Source: Streptomyces sp. NA02950
GTDB taxonomy: Bacteria > Actinomycetota > Actinomycetes > Streptomycetales > Streptomycetaceae
Assembly (NCBI RefSeq): GCF_013364155.1
Contig: NZ_CP054916.1
Location: 7,408,001-7,472,000 of the forward strand
Reading direction: 5' to 3'
DNA length: 64,000 bases
Positions 37,324 to 46,534 of this stretch are shown piece after piece. Made by a program: the position numbers and the translations under genes. Under the pieces are notes generated by a model. The model was not told the DNA's origin. It saw only the letters and a program-made list of their open reading frames with translations, and ran no database searches. Within the stretch, counting starts at the first letter, position 1. Each line of letters begins with the position of its first letter.

Positions 37324-38061
37324 ATGAGCCCTCGCACCCCCGTACGGCGTGTGGTGTCCCTCGTGCCCTCGCTCACCGAGGCGGTCGCCGCCACCGCCCC
37401 GGAGCTGCTGGCCGGGGTGACCGACTGGTGCGCCCATCCGCCCGGCCTCGGCGCGGAGCGGATCGGTGGCACCAAGAACCCCGACACCGACCGGATCGCC
37501 GCCCTCGCACCCGATCTGGTCATCGCCAACGAGGAGGAGAACCGCGCCCCCGACCTCGACGCGCTGCGTGCCGCCGGTCTGGAGGTGATGGTCACCGAAG
37601 TACGCACCCTGGACCAGGCGTTCGGCGAACTGGACCGGGTCCTGGTGCGCGGCTGCGGACTGCCGCGCCCCGGCTGGCTGGACGAGGCCGAGGCGGCCTG
37701 GGCGGACGTACGGCCCACCGGGCCGGAGCGGCGCGCGGTCGTCCCGGTGTGGCGGCGGCCGTGGATGGTGCTGGGCCGGGACACCTTCGCCGGGGACGTC
37801 CTCGCCCGGCTGGGAGTGCGGCACCTCTACAGCGGACACGACGAGCGCTATCCCCGCGTTCCCGTCGACGAGTTGACGGCGCGGGGCGCGGATCTGGTGG
37901 TGCTGCCGGACGAGCCGTACCGCTTCACGGCCGAGGACGGGCCGGAGGCGTTCCCCGGCCTGCCCGCGGCCCTGGTCAGCGGCCGTCATCTCACCTGGTA
38001 CGGGCCTTCGTTGGCGGAGGCGCCCGCGGTGCTCAACGCGGCCCTGGCGTCGGCGTCCTGA
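37324..38061 (+). CDS. Helical-backbone metal receptor (BtuF/TroA-like), cytosolic
   Basis: 245 residues. It resembles the substrate-binding proteins of cobalamin and iron-siderophore importers: RVVSLVPSLTEAVAAT, LGAERIGGTKNPDTDRIAAL and APDLVIANEEENR. It has no signal peptide or lipobox, and no transporter genes are next to it, so it is probably a soluble cytosolic relative. The last 76 bases overlap the 3' end of the convergent TDT transporter gene. The ligand is unknown. Confidence 0.88.
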   Translation: MSPRTPVRRVVSLVPSLTEAVAATAPELLAGVTDWCAHPPGLGAERIGGTKNPDTDRIAALAPDLVIANEEENRAPDLDALRAAGLEVMVTEVRTLDQAFGELDRVLVRGCGLPRPGWLDEAEAAWADVRPTGPERRAVVPVWRRPWMVLGRDTFAGDVLARLGVRHLYSGHDERYPRVPVDELTARGADLVVLPDEPYRFTAEDGPEAFPGLPAALVSGRHLTWYGPSLAEAPAVLNAALASAS

Positions 38062-39203
38062 GGCCCGGACGGCGGAAGCGAAGGCGGCGGAGGCGCGAGC
38101 AGGGTGCCGCGCGCCACCCCGACCGCCGTACGCGTCCAGACCACCGCCCACGCCGCCACCAGAAAGCCGTACAGCCCCACCGACAGCCAGCCGAACGCGT
38201 GCAGCCCGGTGTGGCGGGACAGCGCTGCCGCCCCCGTGACACAGGTGCCGACCGGGAAGGTGAACCCCCACCACGTCATCGCGAACGGCATTCCGCGCCG
38301 TACGGCCCGCACCACCAGCGCCCCGGCCAGCGCCAGCCACAGCAGCGCGAACCCCATCACCGGCACGCCGTACGCCACCGAGGCGAACCGCGCGGCTACC
38401 TCCGGGGCCCCGCTGTACCCCGCGGACCGCAGGGCGTCGGCCAGTGCGCCCGCGGCCGTCGTGGACTGGCCGAGCGGCCCCAGGACGAGGAAGAGCGCGG
38501 GCGTCTGCGCCGCGGGAAGCGGTCCGTGGCAAAGGAGGCGGGCGAACACCAGCGGCAGCATCAGCAGCGTCGCCAGCAGACTCGCGCCCATCAGCGCACC
38601 GCTCACCACCAGCATGGCCTCCCGCCACTGCCCGGCGGGCAGATGCGGCACCAGGGGCGGGCCGAGCGCCGCCGACACCATCGGCGCCACCACGGGCAGC
38701 AGCCACACCGGGGAGGCGTCCGCGGGGCCGATCCGGTGCCGGGTCACCATCAGGCACGGAATCCCGGCCGCGACCACCAGGCCCAGCAGCGTTCCGGCCG
38801 TCCACAGCACCGCGTCCAGCGCGACCGACGCGGTGACGCCGATGACATCCGACCCCACCGTCAGCGTCCCGCCGCCGACCGCGAGCAGCGCCATCGCCAG
38901 ACAGCCGTAGAAGGGCGCGACCGCCGGGTCGAGCAGATGGGCGCGGGCCCGGTCGCGATGGCGGGCCCAGTGCACCGTACGGGCCACCAGCACGGCGGCC
39001 AGCATCAGCACCGACAGCGCCCACACCGGGCGGCAGACGTCCCGCAGCCACGGAACACCCACCGGCAGACCGGCGCCCGCACCGGCCACGATCGCGGTGC
39101 CCATCACCGTGGCGTACCAGTTGGGACCCAGGTGGCGTACGGATGCCCGGGGCGGTTCGGCCACGGCGGCGGGGAGGGGGCGGGCAGGCGCGAGAGTGAC
39201 CAT
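37986..39203 (-). CDS. TDT-family (TehA/Mae1-like) transporter
   Basis: 405 residues from ATG 39203, with ten hydrophobic segments. Family features include the N-terminal LGPNWYATVMGTAIVAGAG and the late AMTWWGFTFPVGTCVTGAAAL. The family exports tellurite, dicarboxylates or sulfite or acts as an anion channel; the substrate is unknown. The 3' end overlaps the convergent BtuF-like gene by 76 bases. It is divergent from a LysR-type gene 70 bp away, its likely regulator. Confidence 0.9.
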   Translation of the reverse strand: MVTLAPARPLPAAVAEPPRASVRHLGPNWYATVMGTAIVAGAGAGLPVGVPWLRDVCRPVWALSVLMLAAVLVARTVHWARHRDRARAHLLDPAVAPFYGCLAMALLAVGGGTLTVGSDVIGVTASVALDAVLWTAGTLLGLVVAAGIPCLMVTRHRIGPADASPVWLLPVVAPMVSAALGPPLVPHLPAGQWREAMLVVSGALMGASLLATLLMLPLVFARLLCHGPLPAAQTPALFLVLGPLGQSTTAAGALADALRSAGYSGAPEVAARFASVAYGVPVMGFALLWLALAGALVVRAVRRGMPFAMTWWGFTFPVGTCVTGAAALSRHTGLHAFGWLSVGLYGFLVAAWAVVWTRTAVGVARGTLLAPPPPSLPPSGPQDADARAALSTAGASANEGPYQVR

Positions 39204-39260
39204 GCCCGCAGCCTCGCGCGCCCCGCCCGCCGCCACCAGACACCGCCTTCCTATGAGGGC

Positions 39261-39275
39261 ATAAACTGAACTTAT
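39261..39275. promoter_or_regulatory. Candidate LysR-type operator (T-N11-A)
   Basis: ATAAACTGAACTTAT is a 15-bp imperfect palindrome (ATAA-N7-TTAT) in the 70-bp gap between the divergent LysR and TDT genes. It overlaps the LysR ATG, as expected for an autoregulated LysR gene. Confidence 0.55.
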
Positions 39276-40284
39276 GGGCGAGGGACGGAACGGCGACGCG
39301 GCGCCCGCCACGGGACAAAACGGCGGCGCGGCGGCTCCCACGGGGCACGGCGGCGAGGCGGCGGAGGCCGCGCCGGTATCCCACCGCGTCCCCGACCTCG
39401 GCGCGCTGGAGCTGCTGCTCGCCGTCGCCCGCCTGGGCAGCCTCGGCCGCGCCGCCCGCGAGCTCGGCATCACCCAGCCCGCCGCCAGCAGCCGGATCCG
39501 GGCCATGGAACGGCAGTTGGGCGTCGCCCTCGTCGACCGCTCACCGCGCGGATCCCGGCTCACCGAGGCCGGGGCGCTGGTCACCGACTGGGCGCGGCGG
39601 GTGGTGGAGGCCGCCGAGGCCTTCGACGCGGGCGTCCACGCCCTGCGCGACCGCCGTGACTCCCGGCTGCGGGTGGCCTCCAGCATGACCATCGCCGAAT
39701 ACCTGCTGCCCGGCTGGCTGATAGCGCTGCGCACCCTGCGCCCGGACACCGCCGTCTCCCTGCTCGCCGGGAACACGGCGGCGGTCGCCGGACGGCTGCT
39801 GGGCGAGGAGGCGGACATCGGCTTCGTCGAGGGCCTCGATGTGCCCGGCGGGCTGGACGGCGTGGTCATCGGCCACGACCGCCTCGCCGTCGTCACCGCC
39901 CCGGCCCACCCCTGGGCACGCCGCCGCGCCCCGGTCAGCCCCGCCGAACTCGCCGCCACCCCGCTCGTCCTGCGTGAGCGCGGCTCCGGCACCCGGCAGG
40001 TCCTGGACGCGGCCCTCGCGGACCACGGCGGTCTGGCGGCCCCGCTGCTGGAGCTCGCCTCCACCACGGCGGTCAAGGCGGCGGCGGTGAGCGGCGCCGG
40101 CCCCGCCGTGCTCAGCCGGCTGGCCGTGCACGAGGAGCTGGCGGCCCGGCGGCTGGTGGAGGTCGCCGTGGCGGACGTACGGCTGCGTCGCGACCTGCGC
40201 GCGGTGTGGCCCGCCGGACACCGCCCCACCGGCCCGGCCCGCGACCTCCTGGGGCTGACCCGGCCGACGGGTGCGAGCCGCTGA
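39274..40284 (+). CDS. LysR-family transcriptional regulator
   Basis: 336 residues from ATG 39274; no ribosome site is visible, so the message may be leaderless. A 40-residue Gly/Ala-rich N-terminal extension precedes the LysR helix-turn-helix (ALELLLAVARLGSLGRAARE, LGITQPAASSRIRAMERQLG). The effector-binding domain follows (LRVASSMTIAEYLLPGWLIAL). By position it controls the divergent TDT transporter. CysB/Cbl-like regulators of sulfite or anion exporters have this arrangement, but the effector cannot be read from sequence. Confidence 0.93.
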   Translation: MGEGRNGDAAPATGQNGGAAAPTGHGGEAAEAAPVSHRVPDLGALELLLAVARLGSLGRAARELGITQPAASSRIRAMERQLGVALVDRSPRGSRLTEAGALVTDWARRVVEAAEAFDAGVHALRDRRDSRLRVASSMTIAEYLLPGWLIALRTLRPDTAVSLLAGNTAAVAGRLLGEEADIGFVEGLDVPGGLDGVVIGHDRLAVVTAPAHPWARRRAPVSPAELAATPLVLRERGSGTRQVLDAALADHGGLAAPLLELASTTAVKAAAVSGAGPAVLSRLAVHEELAARRLVEVAVADVRLRRDLRAVWPAGHRPTGPARDLLGLTRPTGASR

Positions 40285-40383
40285 ACGGCGCCGAAGGGAG
40301 CTGAGCGGAGCCGACGTGAGCCGCACGGCCGAATGGCTGAACGGCGGCGGGCCGGGCGGGCCCGCCACGGGCACAGTGGAGGA

Positions 40384-40809
40384 ATGAACGCAGACGACAG
40401 CGGCGCTCTGGCCCGGGGCCGCGTGGCGACCCGGCTTCCGGCCCAGGACCTGGAGCGGGCGCGGCGCTTCTACGCCGAGAAGCTCGGCCTGGAGCCCGTC
40501 GACGAACGTCCCGGCGGGCTGCTGTACCGCTGCGGCGGCGTGGACTTCGCGGTGTTCCAGTCGACGGGGGCCTCACCCGGCACCTTCACCCAGATGGGCT
40601 GGGAGGTCGAGGACATCGAGGCGGCCGTGGCCGAGCTCAGCGGGCGCGGTGTGGTGTTCGAGGAGGTGGACGCGCCCGGGTTCCGTACGAAGGGCGGGAT
40701 CGCCGATATCGAGGGGAACTACCCGAGCAAGGGCGCCCGGGGGGAACGCGCCGTGTGGTTCCGGGACAGCGAGGGAAACCTGATGGGCATCGGCCAGCCG
40801 GTGTTCTGA
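40384..40809 (+). CDS. VOC-family (glyoxalase/bleomycin-resistance) protein
   Basis: 141 residues from ATG 40384 with GGAGG just upstream. Two beta-alpha-beta-beta-beta repeats: VATRLPAQDLERARRFYAEKL and QMGWEVEDIEAAVAEL, ending WFRDSEGNLMGIGQP. Metal-ligand positions are only partly conserved, so catalytic activity is uncertain. The function could be a glyoxalase-like enzyme, a dioxygenase or a drug-binding protein. Confidence 0.9.
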   Translation: MNADDSGALARGRVATRLPAQDLERARRFYAEKLGLEPVDERPGGLLYRCGGVDFAVFQSTGASPGTFTQMGWEVEDIEAAVAELSGRGVVFEEVDAPGFRTKGGIADIEGNYPSKGARGERAVWFRDSEGNLMGIGQPVF

Positions 40810-40831
40810 TCGACGGCAGGTGTGCCGAGTG

Positions 40832-40866
40832 GAGCGGCGCCGGGCCCGAAGAACCCGGCGCCGCTC
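40832..40866. terminator. Bidirectional intrinsic terminator
   Basis: A perfect 13-bp stem (40832-40844 with 40854-40866) and 9-base loop between the convergent VOC gene and the amidohydrolase gene. Confidence 0.88.
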
Positions 40867-40885
40867 AAGATCCCCGTTCAGCCGT

Positions 40886-43800
40886 TCAGCCGTGCAGCTC
40901 GCAGCAGGTGTCGCGGCGCAGCTGCCGTCCCACCTCCAGCCAGCGGTCGGCCGCCTCGCCGCGCAGCGTCCGCGCGGGCGCCGGGAAGGACTCGACCAGC
41001 TCCCGGCTCTGGAACGGAATCCCACCGCGCAGCACCGCCACGGTCCGCACCAGGGAGTCGAAGTCGGTGAAGGGATCGCCGTCCACGACCGTCAGGTCCG
41101 CCAGCTTCCCGACCTCCAGGGTGCCCAGATCGCGTTCGGCGCCGAACGTCCGCGCGGGCAGCACGGTCGCCGTCCGCAGCGCCTCCGCGGGCGAGAGCCC
41201 GTACCGGTGCAGCGCCCGCAGCGCCAGGTGCAGATGGAGCCCCACCGGCACCAGCGGCTGGTCCGTACCCAGCGCGACCACCCCGCCCGCCTCCAGGATC
41301 CCGCGGTAGACACCGATCTCCGTGCGCAGGGTGGCGAGTTGGGCGTCGGTCGGCGGTGTCCCGGCGAGCTGCCGGACCAGCGCGGTGTCCCAGGGCGGCA
41401 TCAGCCGGGTCACCCGTTCGTCCCGCGCCAGCGAGGGATCCGCGCCGACCAGCGGCGAGGCCGTGAACGGGGTGGCGATGAGCCGGAAGTCCGACGTCGC
41501 CGTGTAGACCTCGGTCAGATCCTGGTACGCCCGCCCGGTCGCCGTCGTAGCATGCCCGTACTCCAGCCGCTGAGTGGCCTGGAGATGGGTCGTCAGATCC
41601 TGGCCGAGCTGGATACCGGGGGTGCACAGATGGCTTCCGGTGCGCACCCCGAGCCGCTCGTGCGCGAACCGCGCGGCCTCCTCCATCACCCAACCCGGCG
41701 CCCTGACATACGTCTTGACGAAGTCCCAGTCGAGCGCGGCAGCGCGCTCCAGCGAGCGGCGCAGCCCGTCCCGGGTGCGATGCGCCCGGCCCATGCTGTA
41801 CGCCACCCGCGGCCCGTCCAGCAGCTCACCGGTGGCCAGCAGCCGCGGCCCGGCCAGGGCGCCCGCCGCCACCGCCTCCCGCAGCCGCGCCTGCTCGTAC
41901 GCGAAGCCGCCGAGGGAGACCGCCGTGGTGATGCCGTAGGCGAGCTGGAGCGCGGTCTGCCGGCCGCCATAGGTGTACTGCCAGGGGTGGGTGTGCGCGT
42001 CCCAGAGGCCCGGCAGCACGGTGCGGGACGAGGCGTCGACCCGGCGCTTGGCCACCCGCCCGCCGCGGTGCGGCTCCACGGCGGCGATCCGCCCGCCGCG
42101 CACCACGATGTCCACGTCCTCGCGGACCGTGCCGCCACCGCCCGTACCGTCCCAGAACCGCCCGGCGTGCACCACGGTGTCGGCCGGGCGCGGTCGCCGC
42201 CGGTCCAAGGGCACCCGCACCGTACGGACCGCACCCGACGCGACGTCCAGCAGCCGCAGCCGCCCCGCCGACAGATACAGCAGCCGGCGTGAGTCCCCGG
42301 ACCATGACGGGTGGTCGGCGGCCTCGTCGGTCAGCCGCCGCGGCGCGCCGTCGGGGGTGCCGTCGGGCCGCACCGGCAGCAGCCACAGCGCGGACTCGGC
42401 GATGAGCGCCATATGGCGGCCGTCGGGGGACCAGACGGGCCCGGAGTCATAGCGGTCCGAGACCGAGGTGTGGGCCGCCACCGCGTGCAGCTTCGCCGCG
42501 CCGCTGCGCGCGTCGACGACCCGGATCAGGTTGTAGCCCTCGCGGAAGCGCTGGTTCAGACGGTTGCGATCGCACAGCGCGATATACCGGCCGTCCGGGG
42601 ACCAGCTCGGCCGCCCCGGCAGCCCGCCCGCGCCCAGTGGCGCGGCGAGCACCCGCTCCGTATCGGCCGCGAGATCGCGCAGGACCAGGTTTCCCGACAT
42701 GTCGACACAGGCGAGCCGCTTGCCGTCGGGGGACAGCGCGGGATGTACCCGGCCCCCGGAGGCGAGCACGGTCTCCGCACCGGAGCCGAGGTCACGGCGG
42801 CGCACGGCGAGCAGCCCGTCGCGGTCGTCGGCGAACACCAGCGCGCGCCCGTCGGACGTCCAGGTGGGCGCCAGCAGATAGCGGGTGGGCGCGGCCCGTA
42901 CGACCCGCTTCGGAGCCCGGCCGCCGGAGATGTCCGCGACCCAGAGGGAGTTGAGCGCGGCGAAGGCCACCCGGCGGCCGTCCGGGGACAGCGCGGGCAG
43001 ATGGAACCCGCGCACCGGCCGCGCGCCGCCGCCGTCGAAGTCGTAGGACTTGACGCGGTAGCGGGGCCGGTCCACGGGGAGGGTGGCGCGGAAGGGTATG
43101 TCTTTGGCCGCGGCGCGCTTCCCGGAGTCGTTCGACCCGCCTTCGGACGCGCTTTCGGACGCGCTTTCGGACTCGCCGGAGCCTCCGGACCCGCCGGGGC
43201 GCACCAGTTGGAACCGCCCGTCCACGGTCAGCAGCAGTTCCTCCTTGGAGGCCCAGCGCGGCGGTACGGGATGCGGCTGGCCCTCCAGGGCGACCGGCTC
43301 CCCGTCCACCACCAGGGTGCAGGAGGCGTTCGGCGCGGGGGTGGTCCGCAGATAGGCGAGCCGCCCGCCCGACGAGAGGGCGGGCGTCATCACCTGAACG
43401 CCGGTGGCCGTCTCGGTGCGTTCCACCCGCACCGGACCGGTGCCGTCGGCCCGTACGGAGGCCATCGTACGGGCGTCCAGAACGCTTCCCACGGGCACCC
43501 CGCCGGGCACCCCGCGGACGAACAGCACCCGTTCGCCGTCCGCGGACCACGTCGGGTCGAAGTCCTCCCAGGCGCCGTCCTGGAGCGGGCCCTCCTGACC
43601 GGGCAGCCCGGTGAGCCGGGTGAGTTCGCCGCCGGCCAGGTCCAGCACCCACACCCGGTACGGGCTGCCCTTCACCGGGTCGCCGCCGCGCTCGGAGGCG
43701 AAGGCGATACGGGTACCGTCGGGCGACCAGGCCGGACCGCGGTCGTCCCAGGGGCCGTCCGTCCGCTGTCGCACCTCCGTACCGTCGGGGCGCAGCGTCC

Positions 43801-44299
43801 ATATGTGGAATCCGCCGCCCTTGTAGGCGCACACGGCCAGCAGCTTGCCGTCGGGGGAGAAGACGGGCCGGGTGGGTTCGAGGTCGGGCGGGGTGAGCGG
43901 GGTGGCGTCGCCGCCGTCCCGGGGCACGGACCACAGGACGTTCTGCACCTCGGCGACGAGGCGTTGGCCGGAGGGCGCGAGTGTCGCGGCGCCGTTGGTG
44001 GCAGCGGTGAAGGAGAGCGAGGCGCGCCGCGTCTGATGGGCGGCCCGCGCCCCGACGGCGGCGGCCGCCTCGGCGGGGAGCGCGGTGACGGCGGCGGCGG
44101 TGGCGGTGCCCGCGGCGGCCTGGAGGAACCGCCGGCGGGAGAAGGGGGAGAGCGGGGCGTCCGGGATCTCCGGGGCGTCCGCGGATTCTGACAGGCCGGG
44201 GTCGGCGGGATCACCGGGGTCGGCGGGACCACCGGGGTCGGCGGGACCACCGGGGTCGGCAAGAGCGTCAACAACGCCTGGGGCGTCTGGAGTGTCCAA
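40886..44299 (-). CDS. Tat-exported amidohydrolase with N-terminal PD40 beta-propeller
   Basis: 1137 residues from TTG 44299, four bases after AGGAGG. A 54-residue Asp/Pro/Gly-rich stretch precedes the twin-arginine signal SRRRFLQAAAGTATA. A TolB/WD40-like propeller of PD40 repeats follows (PVFSPDGKLLAV, PAWSPDGTRIAF, PALSPDGRRVAF, PSWSPDGRYIAL). The C-terminal amidohydrolase has the metal motif DAHTHPW, a mid-chain Lys/His region and ALGTDQPL with the catalytic Asp. It is probably a secreted zinc hydrolase of the imidazolonepropionase/prolidase type. Export would need the TatA/TatC encoded at 19.7-21.1 kb. Confidence 0.9.
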   Translation of the reverse strand: MDTPDAPGVVDALADPGGPADPGGPADPGDPADPGLSESADAPEIPDAPLSPFSRRRFLQAAAGTATAAAVTALPAEAAAAVGARAAHQTRRASLSFTAATNGAATLAPSGQRLVAEVQNVLWSVPRDGGDATPLTPPDLEPTRPVFSPDGKLLAVCAYKGGGFHIWTLRPDGTEVRQRTDGPWDDRGPAWSPDGTRIAFASERGGDPVKGSPYRVWVLDLAGGELTRLTGLPGQEGPLQDGAWEDFDPTWSADGERVLFVRGVPGGVPVGSVLDARTMASVRADGTGPVRVERTETATGVQVMTPALSSGGRLAYLRTTPAPNASCTLVVDGEPVALEGQPHPVPPRWASKEELLLTVDGRFQLVRPGGSGGSGESESASESASEGGSNDSGKRAAAKDIPFRATLPVDRPRYRVKSYDFDGGGARPVRGFHLPALSPDGRRVAFAALNSLWVADISGGRAPKRVVRAAPTRYLLAPTWTSDGRALVFADDRDGLLAVRRRDLGSGAETVLASGGRVHPALSPDGKRLACVDMSGNLVLRDLAADTERVLAAPLGAGGLPGRPSWSPDGRYIALCDRNRLNQRFREGYNLIRVVDARSGAAKLHAVAAHTSVSDRYDSGPVWSPDGRHMALIAESALWLLPVRPDGTPDGAPRRLTDEAADHPSWSGDSRRLLYLSAGRLRLLDVASGAVRTVRVPLDRRRPRPADTVVHAGRFWDGTGGGGTVREDVDIVVRGGRIAAVEPHRGGRVAKRRVDASSRTVLPGLWDAHTHPWQYTYGGRQTALQLAYGITTAVSLGGFAYEQARLREAVAAGALAGPRLLATGELLDGPRVAYSMGRAHRTRDGLRRSLERAAALDWDFVKTYVRAPGWVMEEAARFAHERLGVRTGSHLCTPGIQLGQDLTTHLQATQRLEYGHATTATGRAYQDLTEVYTATSDFRLIATPFTASPLVGADPSLARDERVTRLMPPWDTALVRQLAGTPPTDAQLATLRTEIGVYRGILEAGGVVALGTDQPLVPVGLHLHLALRALHRYGLSPAEALRTATVLPARTFGAERDLGTLEVGKLADLTVVDGDPFTDFDSLVRTVAVLRGGIPFQSRELVESFPAPARTLRGEAADRWLEVGRQLRRDTCCELHG
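44198..44260. repeat. 18-bp tandem repeat in the amidohydrolase N-terminus
   Basis: Three and a half copies of an 18-bp unit (GGGGTCGGCGGGACCACC on the plus strand) encode a repeated ADPGGP peptide ahead of the Tat signal. The reading frame is kept whatever the copy number. Confidence 0.9.
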
Positions 44300-44551
44300 C
44301 GGTCCTCCTGGAACACGGGGGTTGCACGGGTCAGGAGTTAACAAACGGCAGACAAGCGCTTGATCGTTGCACACCCCACGGGTTCGTGGTCAACACCTTG
44401 CTGCCAACAGCCTTGGCTTGAGCGTCCGGTAAAGGGAGAGTGGGCTTCCGTTCCCTGCCCCGGCTCGAGGTTTCCTCGACCTGGACTCCACAACCTCTCA
44501 AGAACCGCTCAAGCAGAACTCCAACTCTCAACCCCAGGAGGACGAGACCGT

Positions 44552-45493
44552 ATGCCAACAGGCGGCACCACCTACCGCACCGACCCACTGCCCACCCCGG
44601 ACGGTGCGCGCATCGCGACGTACACCTGGCTGCCGGAGGGCCGAGCGCCGCGCGCGATCGTCCAGATCGCCCACGGCGCCGCCGAACACGCCCAGCGCTA
44701 CGACCGGTTCGCCCGCTTCCTGAGCGGGCACGGCTACGCCGTCGTGGCCTCGGACCACCGCGGCCACGGAGCCACAGCGGCGTCCACGGGCGGCCTCGGG
44801 GTCGCCGGTGAGGAGGGCGACAGCTGGCGGGCGATCGTCTCGGACCTGCGCGCGATCGGCGACCGCGCCCGCGCCGAGCACCCCGGGCTGCCGCTGGTGC
44901 TCTTCGGCCACAGCATGGGTTCGATGCTGGCACGCGACTGCGCCCAGGAGTACGGCGCGGAACTGGCCGGGCTGGTTCTCTCGGGGACCTTCCGCGCCCT
45001 CCCGGGTGCCGAGATCGAGGACGCGATGGCGCGGATCGGGGAGGAGGTCGCGACCGGCGGCCGTACCGCGCTGTCCACCTTCACCCCCTCCCTCTTCGCG
45101 TCGTTCAACGACCCGTACGAGTTCGGCACGGGCTTCGAATGGCTCTCACGGGACGCGGCGGAGGTGGCGGCGTACGCCGCGGACGACCTGTGCGGCTTCC
45201 CGTTCAGCGCCGGTCTGGCCCTGGACTGGGTCCGCGCGGTGCGCAAGATCAACGACCCGCGCCAGCAGGCCCGGATCCCGGCCGACCTGCCGGTGCACCT
45301 GGCGGTGGGCACCGAGGACCCCTGCAACCAGCGCATGACCCTCGTCTACGAACTGCTCGAGGACTTCCGCTACATCGGTACGCGGGATCTGAGCTGGCGG
45401 GGATACCACGGGGCCCGGCACGAGATCCTCAACGAGACGAACCGGGACGAGGTGCAGGCGGACCTGCTGGGCTGGCTGGAGAAGCACATCTGA
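44552..45493 (+). CDS. Alpha/beta hydrolase, monoacylglycerol-lipase-like
   Basis: 313 residues from ATG 44552 with CAGGAGGA ten bases upstream. Serine-aminopeptidase/Hydrolase_4 family: oxyanion region IVQIAHGAAEHAQRYDRFA, nucleophile elbow GHSMGS, Asp in AVGTEDPCNQ and His in GYHGARHEILNE. It is a probable lysophospholipase or monoacylglycerol lipase acting in the cytosol. It is divergent from the amidohydrolase gene; the 250 bp between them holds both promoters. Confidence 0.93.
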   Translation: MPTGGTTYRTDPLPTPDGARIATYTWLPEGRAPRAIVQIAHGAAEHAQRYDRFARFLSGHGYAVVASDHRGHGATAASTGGLGVAGEEGDSWRAIVSDLRAIGDRARAEHPGLPLVLFGHSMGSMLARDCAQEYGAELAGLVLSGTFRALPGAEIEDAMARIGEEVATGGRTALSTFTPSLFASFNDPYEFGTGFEWLSRDAAEVAAYAADDLCGFPFSAGLALDWVRAVRKINDPRQQARIPADLPVHLAVGTEDPCNQRMTLVYELLEDFRYIGTRDLSWRGYHGARHEILNETNRDEVQADLLGWLEKHI

Positions 45494-45560
45494 GGAGGCG
45501 GGAGCACGCGAGTCGGCCTCACCGGACCCGCTTCACCCGACCCGCTTCACCGGACCCGCT

Positions 45561-46472
45561 TCACCGGACCAGGAAGCCTGAGATGCGCTGCCGGAGCGAG
45601 CCGGGGTCCAGCCCCTGACCGGCGAGATGCTCGTCGATGGTGCCGTAGCGGCGCAGCTCGCGCCGTCCGATGCCGAGCCCGAGCACCCGGTGCGGCCGAT
45701 CGGCGAGGGCGTCGTTGACGGCGGTGGTCGAGGTGCCGGCGAGATACGGCTCGACGAGCACGACCTCCGCTCCTGCGCCCGCCCCGGCGCCCCTCCCGAC
45801 GGCGGCGCGCAGCGAGCGCTCGTCGAGGGGGCGGACGGTCGTGGCGTACAGCACGGTCACATCCAGCCCCTCGACGGCGGCGAGCACGTTGTCGAGCATC
45901 GGCCCGACCGCGATCACCACGCCGCCGCGCCCCTCCCGAACGGTCAGGAGACGGCCGGGTGCGACGGGGCGCGGCGCGGCGTTGGTGTGGGCCGACAGCC
46001 GGACGTAGACCGGGTCGTCCGCCGCGGCGGCGTGCCGCAGCAGGGACTCGGCCTCGTCGGGGTGGCCGGGCACATGCATGGTCCAGCCGTCGAGGGTGTC
46101 CAGCAGGGCGATGTCCCCGGGCGACATATGGGTGAAGCCGCCCGCGGGCCAGTCGTAGGAACCGGCCGCGCTCACCAGCACCCCGCCCGTGCCCTGGTGC
46201 CCGAAGTCCAGCTTGAGCTGCTCGAAGGGGCGCTCGACCAGAAAGCTGGCGAACGTGTGCAGAATCGGCCGCATCCCGGTCAGCGCCAGCCCACCGCCCA
46301 CCCCGACCAGCAGCTGCTCCCGGATGCCCACGTTGATCACACGATCGGGATGAGCACGCTGGGCGCCAGCGAAGTCGGCCATGCCGATCTCGGCGAGCAC
46401 GACGGCCAGCCGGGGGTCGTCGTCGAGCAGACGGGAGACGGTGGAGGCGAAGCGCTCACGCATGGTGTCCAT
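45561..46472 (-). CDS. Transketolase, C-terminal half (split enzyme)
   Basis: 303 residues from ATG 46472 with GAAAGGA upstream. It contains the pyrimidine-binding domain (RVINVGIREQLLVGVGGGLAL, with the Glu that activates thiamine diphosphate) and the C-terminal regulatory domain (VVLVEPYLAGTSTTAVNDAL). Together with the N-terminal half encoded 62 bp upstream it would make a complete two-subunit transketolase-like enzyme. Split forms of this kind may be specialised rather than pentose-phosphate enzymes. Confidence 0.92.
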   Translation of the reverse strand: MDTMRERFASTVSRLLDDDPRLAVVLAEIGMADFAGAQRAHPDRVINVGIREQLLVGVGGGLALTGMRPILHTFASFLVERPFEQLKLDFGHQGTGGVLVSAAGSYDWPAGGFTHMSPGDIALLDTLDGWTMHVPGHPDEAESLLRHAAAADDPVYVRLSAHTNAAPRPVAPGRLLTVREGRGGVVIAVGPMLDNVLAAVEGLDVTVLYATTVRPLDERSLRAAVGRGAGAGAGAEVVLVEPYLAGTSTTAVNDALADRPHRVLGLGIGRRELRRYGTIDEHLAGQGLDPGSLRQRISGFLVR

Positions 46473-46534
46473 GACACGGGGTCCTTTCACATCGAAAACC
46501 GAGAAGATGGCTGGTGCGGGAGGTCGGGCGGGGT

